DNA of 44,985 nucleotides from Mollicutes bacterium. GTDB lineage: Bacteria > Bacillota_I > Bacilli_A > RF39 > UBA660. Where the stretch lies: NCBI GenBank assembly GCA_004552445.1, contig SFOJ01000006.1, positions 1 through 44,985 of the forward strand, written 5' to 3'. Positions 42,432 to 44,985 of the stretch are shown one piece after another. Every line of letters starts with the position of its first letter. The stretch's first letter is position 1. The notes beneath the pieces were generated by a model that had not been told where the DNA came from, did not search any database, and saw only the letters and a list, made by a program, of their open reading frames with translations. Both the position numbers and the translations under genes were made by a program.

Positions 42432-43103
42432 TTACATAAGAGTAAAGTATTTAATTAATATAATTATAAATATATGCATTGGATAAAAGAAATAAAAGAA
42501 ATATTTATTAATTTTAATGTTCATTTTAGTATTAATTAATATAAAAGGAAGAGCAAAAACAGCGCACGCAGTAGCACAAGCAGGTATATTAGTAATATAT
42601 ATATAATCACTAATTGCATAATTAAAATAAAATGTAATATAAGCTAAAAACATTATAAATTTATTGCTTCTAAAATAATAGAATATTGGTACTAAAAATA
42701 AATATGTGATTACATAATCAACTTTAAACAAAAACGATAATATTACAAAAAATGGTAAATAAAACCATTTCTTATTATCAAGAGTATAATAAAGAAGAAC
42801 TTCAAGTAGTATTGTAAACATAATATTTGGATTATATGTATTAAATAAAATAGTGTAAAATGGTTGACTAATTAATCCCAAAATAAATAATCTTAAAATA
42901 TATTTTTTTAAATCATTTGTTCTGAAATACCCTATCATAGCACAATATGTAAATATGGGAAAAGCAATTCTACCAATAGAACGCATTATTAAATTATCAG
43001 AAAAAAGTGCATATCCAATATGATCTATCGCCATAGATATAATTGCAATAAGTTTCAAAAAATTAGTATTCATATTAGTAACTATTTCATTATTCTTATT
43101 CAT
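42432..43103 (-). CDS. TraX-family membrane protein
   Basis: A 223-residue polytopic protein. The start (F-L-K-L-I-A-I-I-S-M-A-I-D-H-I-G) and R-S-I-G-R-I-A-F-P-I-F-T-Y match TraX (D-H-I-G and G-R-x-A-F-P). About eight hydrophobic helices follow. TraX of the F plasmid acetylates pilin; chromosomal Firmicutes members have no proven substrate and may O-acetylate envelope glycans. No conjugation genes are nearby. It ends close to the padR promoter and appears monocistronic. Confidence 0.9.
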   Translation of the reverse strand: MNKNNEIVTNMNTNFLKLIAIISMAIDHIGYALFSDNLIMRSIGRIAFPIFTYCAMIGYFRTNDLKKYILRLFILGLISQPFYTILFNTYNPNIMFTILLEVLLYYTLDNKKWFYLPFFVILSFLFKVDYVITYLFLVPIFYYFRSNKFIMFLAYITFYFNYAISDYIYITNIPACATACAVFALPFILINTKMNIKINKYFFYFFYPMHIFIIILIKYFTLM

Positions 43104-43172
43104 TTATATTCACCATCTAAATTCTAACATAATGATTGTTTTATGTAAATTAACGAATATTTTACACATAAA

Positions 43173-43200
43173 AAATAGATTGTGTGTCAACAATCTATTT
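43173..43200 (-). terminator. terminator of metG
   Basis: An 11-bp perfect stem (43173-43183 with 43190-43200) and a six-base loop. The metG TAG (43197-43195) lies in the first arm of the minus-strand RNA. Confidence 0.75.
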
Positions 43201-44727
43201 AGTTTCTATTCTATTAAATAAGATTTCTGCATCATTTAATGTAATATTTGTTTCTAAATTACCAAATTCTAATGTGTCAAATTCTATATTTTTCGTATTT
43301 AACATTTTAAATATTCTATCACTAGTTCCTGGTATATATGATCTTAAAAGTATAGCAGATATTCTAATACATTCAAGTAAATTATAAAGTACTGTTTTTA
43401 ATCTATCAGTTTTGGATTCATCTTTAGCAAGTACCCATGGAGTTGTATCATCAATATACTTATTACTTCTCTTTAATAATTCAAATATATCTTCAAGAGC
43501 TTCATTAACTTTTAATGAATTCATCTTTTCATCTACTAATTCAGGCAAAACTTTAGCATATCTAATTAATTCTTCATCAACTTCTTCATTAACTTTAGGA
43601 TTTTCCACTTTAGATTCAAAATATTTTTTACTCATCGCTATAGTTCTATTAACTAAATTACCAAGAGTGTTTACAAGATCAGCATTAGTTCTAGTAATTA
43701 ATGCATCTTCGCTAAAATTACCATCATTACCAAAAGGTACTTCACGAAGAGCAAAATATCTAACTGCATCAACACCATAAGTATTAATATATTCTCTTGG
43801 GTCTTTATAATTACCAAGTGATTTAGATATTTTACCACCATTTATAATTAACCATCCATGACCAAATACTTGTTTTGGTAAATCTATACCAAGACTCATA
43901 CACATACAAGGCCAAATAATAGTATGAAATCTTACAATTTCTTTTCCAACTAAATGTAAATCAGCTGGCCAATATTTTTTAAACATTTCATTTTTTCTAT
44001 CAGGATATCCAAGTGAAGTAATATAGTTAGAAAGAGCATCTACCCAAACATAAACAACATGTTTATCATCAAAGTTAACTGGAATACCCCAAGTAAATGA
44101 TGTTCTTGAAACACATAAATCCGCAAGCCCAGGTTTAATAAAATTATTTAACATTTCATTTTTTCTGGTAAGTGGTTGTATGAAATTTGGATTGTCTTCA
44201 TAAAACTTTTCTAAATCTTTTTGATATTTAGATAATTTAAAGAAATATGCTTCTTCACTTACTTCATGTACTTCTCTGTGACAATCTGGACACATTCCAT
44301 CTTCATCTAATTGACTTTCAGTCCAAAATGATTCACATGGTGTACAATAAAGACCTTTATATTCGCCTTTATAAATATCTCCTTTATCATACATTTCTTT
44401 AAATATAGCTTGTACTGCTTTAACATGTGATTCATCTGTAGTTCTAATAAAATGATCATACGAAATACCAAGTTTATTCCATAGGTCTTTAGCATTTTCT
44501 ACAATTGGATTAACATATTCAATTGGTGTAACACCAGCAGCTTCTGCTTTCTTTTCAATTTTTTGTCCATGTTCATCTGTTCCTGTTTGAAAAAAAACAT
44601 CAAAACCTTTTAATCTTTTATAACGTGCAATTGCATCAGCAATGATAGTAGTATAACAATGTCCAATATGAAAATCAGCACTTGGATAATATATTGGTGT
44701 TGTTATATAAAATTTTTCTTTTTCCAT
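43195..44727 (-). CDS. metG: methionyl-tRNA synthetase
   Basis: A 510-residue class I aminoacyl-tRNA synthetase that charges tRNA-Met. H-I-G-H is at 20-23 and the K-M-S-K-S equivalent K-I-S-K-S at 299-303. Zinc-binding cysteines are C128-x-x-C131 and C146-x-x-C149. T-G-T-D-E-H-G-Q and W-V-D-A-L-S-N-Y are also conserved. It ends after the anticodon-binding helical domain and lacks the C-terminal EMAP/Trbp111 tRNA-binding domain found in the roughly 650-residue forms. GGAGGG sits five bases before the ATG at 44727; a longer reading would start inside the T-box terminator. Expression is set by the T-box leader. Confidence 0.97.
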   Translation of the reverse strand: MEKEKFYITTPIYYPSADFHIGHCYTTIIADAIARYKRLKGFDVFFQTGTDEHGQKIEKKAEAAGVTPIEYVNPIVENAKDLWNKLGISYDHFIRTTDESHVKAVQAIFKEMYDKGDIYKGEYKGLYCTPCESFWTESQLDEDGMCPDCHREVHEVSEEAYFFKLSKYQKDLEKFYEDNPNFIQPLTRKNEMLNNFIKPGLADLCVSRTSFTWGIPVNFDDKHVVYVWVDALSNYITSLGYPDRKNEMFKKYWPADLHLVGKEIVRFHTIIWPCMCMSLGIDLPKQVFGHGWLIINGGKISKSLGNYKDPREYINTYGVDAVRYFALREVPFGNDGNFSEDALITRTNADLVNTLGNLVNRTIAMSKKYFESKVENPKVNEEVDEELIRYAKVLPELVDEKMNSLKVNEALEDIFELLKRSNKYIDDTTPWVLAKDESKTDRLKTVLYNLLECIRISAILLRSYIPGTSDRIFKMLNTKNIEFDTLEFGNLETNITLNDAEILFNRIETK

Positions 44728-44940
44728 TTTTCCCTCCAAAAATAAAAAAGTCATAAACTAAGGACGACTCATGCCGCGGTACCACCTTAATTCATGACTT
44801 ATCATGCTTCTTAAATTCTTAACGCGAATAACGATTTAACTCCAGAACCATTTTCAAGTATCTTCATATTAGTTTCCACCAACCACTAATTCTCTATAAA
44901 TCAGATATCTATCTCTTTCCTTCTTCATTAATTACAACTG
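44728..44940 (-). ncRNA. methionine T-box riboswitch upstream of metG
   Basis: The conserved T-box AGGTGGTACCGCGG is on the minus strand at 44787-44774, where the uncharged tRNA 3' end pairs. The terminator hairpin is 44785-44800 with 44748-44763 (16 pairs, two G-U) followed by U6 (44749-44744). Stem I includes TTAGTGG...AAACTAA, with a candidate specifier ATG at 44867-44865. Uncharged tRNA-Met would favour the antiterminator and switch metG on. Confidence 0.93.
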
Positions 44941-44969
44941 ATTTTAACACAAAATTATATGTTTGTCCA
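44941..44969 (-). promoter_or_regulatory. promoter of the T-box/metG transcript
   Basis: TGGACA (44969-44964), a 17-base spacer and TAAAAT (44946-44941), just upstream of Stem I. Confidence 0.7.
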
Positions 44970-44985
44970 GTACTATATATCACTT

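Noticed and set aside
42432..43103. Evidence of conjugation because of TraX
   Set aside because: TraX-like proteins are common as single chromosomal genes in Firmicutes, and no relaxase, coupling protein or type IV secretion gene is present.
1..44985. Mycoplasma-type code (UGA = Trp)
   Set aside because: Conserved Trp positions (for example in MetRS and SipW-type leaders) use TGG, and genes end cleanly under the standard bacterial code; sortase also implies a cell wall.

Overview
The window is a very AT-rich, gene-dense bacterial segment from a Gram-positive (Firmicutes/Bacilli-like) lineage. The evidence is a class B sortase, SipW-type signal peptidases with camelysin/TasA-like substrates, a T-box leader in front of metG, PadR, PcrA and LemA, strong GGAGG-type ribosome binding sites and TTGACA/TATAAT promoters. 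Tryptophan is encoded by TGG and TGA is not used as a sense codon, so this is translation table 11, not the mycoplasma code. Sortase plus giant surface proteins imply a walled cell. The composition and gene set resemble uncultured gut Bacilli (RF39-like groups), but that placement is inference.

Layout. 1-7.5 kb: the tail of a truncated radical-SAM-like gene; a sortase B with a large cytoplasmic N-terminal domain plus a possible substrate; a thioredoxin-fold-like membrane protein; an HD-domain hydrolase; a 61-aa protein coupled to an 862-aa helical protein of unknown function; LemA. 7.6-9.7 kb: helicase PcrA. 9.8-27.1 kb: a dense minus-strand SipW/TasA-like surface locus. In transcription order it holds an unknown 372-aa protein, two exported beta-sandwich proteins, SipW, a 22-aa membrane peptide between two terminators, a membrane-anchored McrB-type AAA+ ATPase with a McrC/DUF2357-like partner, three more SipW-type substrates, a second SipW, and a 2446-aa BspA-type leucine-rich-repeat protein with two embedded CBM2-like domains. 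27.2-31.7 kb: a 112-aa protein divergent from a transglutaminase/cysteine-protease-fold protein, then an NMT1/SsuABC-type ABC importer on the plus strand. 31.9-35.4 kb: a second SipW locus with two TasA-like proteins, a membrane-anchored C39-like peptidase and a lipoprotein. 35.5-40.7 kb: a YfhO-family membrane protein, a Cys/Asp-rich tandem-repeat surface protein and a DUF6273-like membrane protein. 40.7-44.98 kb: a PadR regulator with its HAAS/DUF1700-type membrane partner, TraX, and metG under a methionine T-box.

How the genes may work together. Three SipW-type peptidases and at least eight membrane-leader proteins suggest the cell invests heavily in an extracellular fibre or adhesin layer. 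The substrates fall into two groups with different C-terminal signatures: W-(L/V)-E-G-x-D in the 17-26 kb locus and Q-N/D-x-x-x-G-K-V-F-x-x-K-(I/L) in the 34-39 kb region. Each group lies next to its own SipW. The AAA+/DUF2357-like pair sits inside the first locus, is tethered to the membrane and shows no nuclease motif. This arrangement is the best candidate for an undescribed system: ATPase-assisted assembly, secretion or quality control of a surface fibre and a giant sugar-binding adhesin. That role is inferred from context.

Transcription signals are unusually readable. Many intrinsic terminators overlap the stop codon of the gene they end, and several promoters have exact 17-bp spacers.
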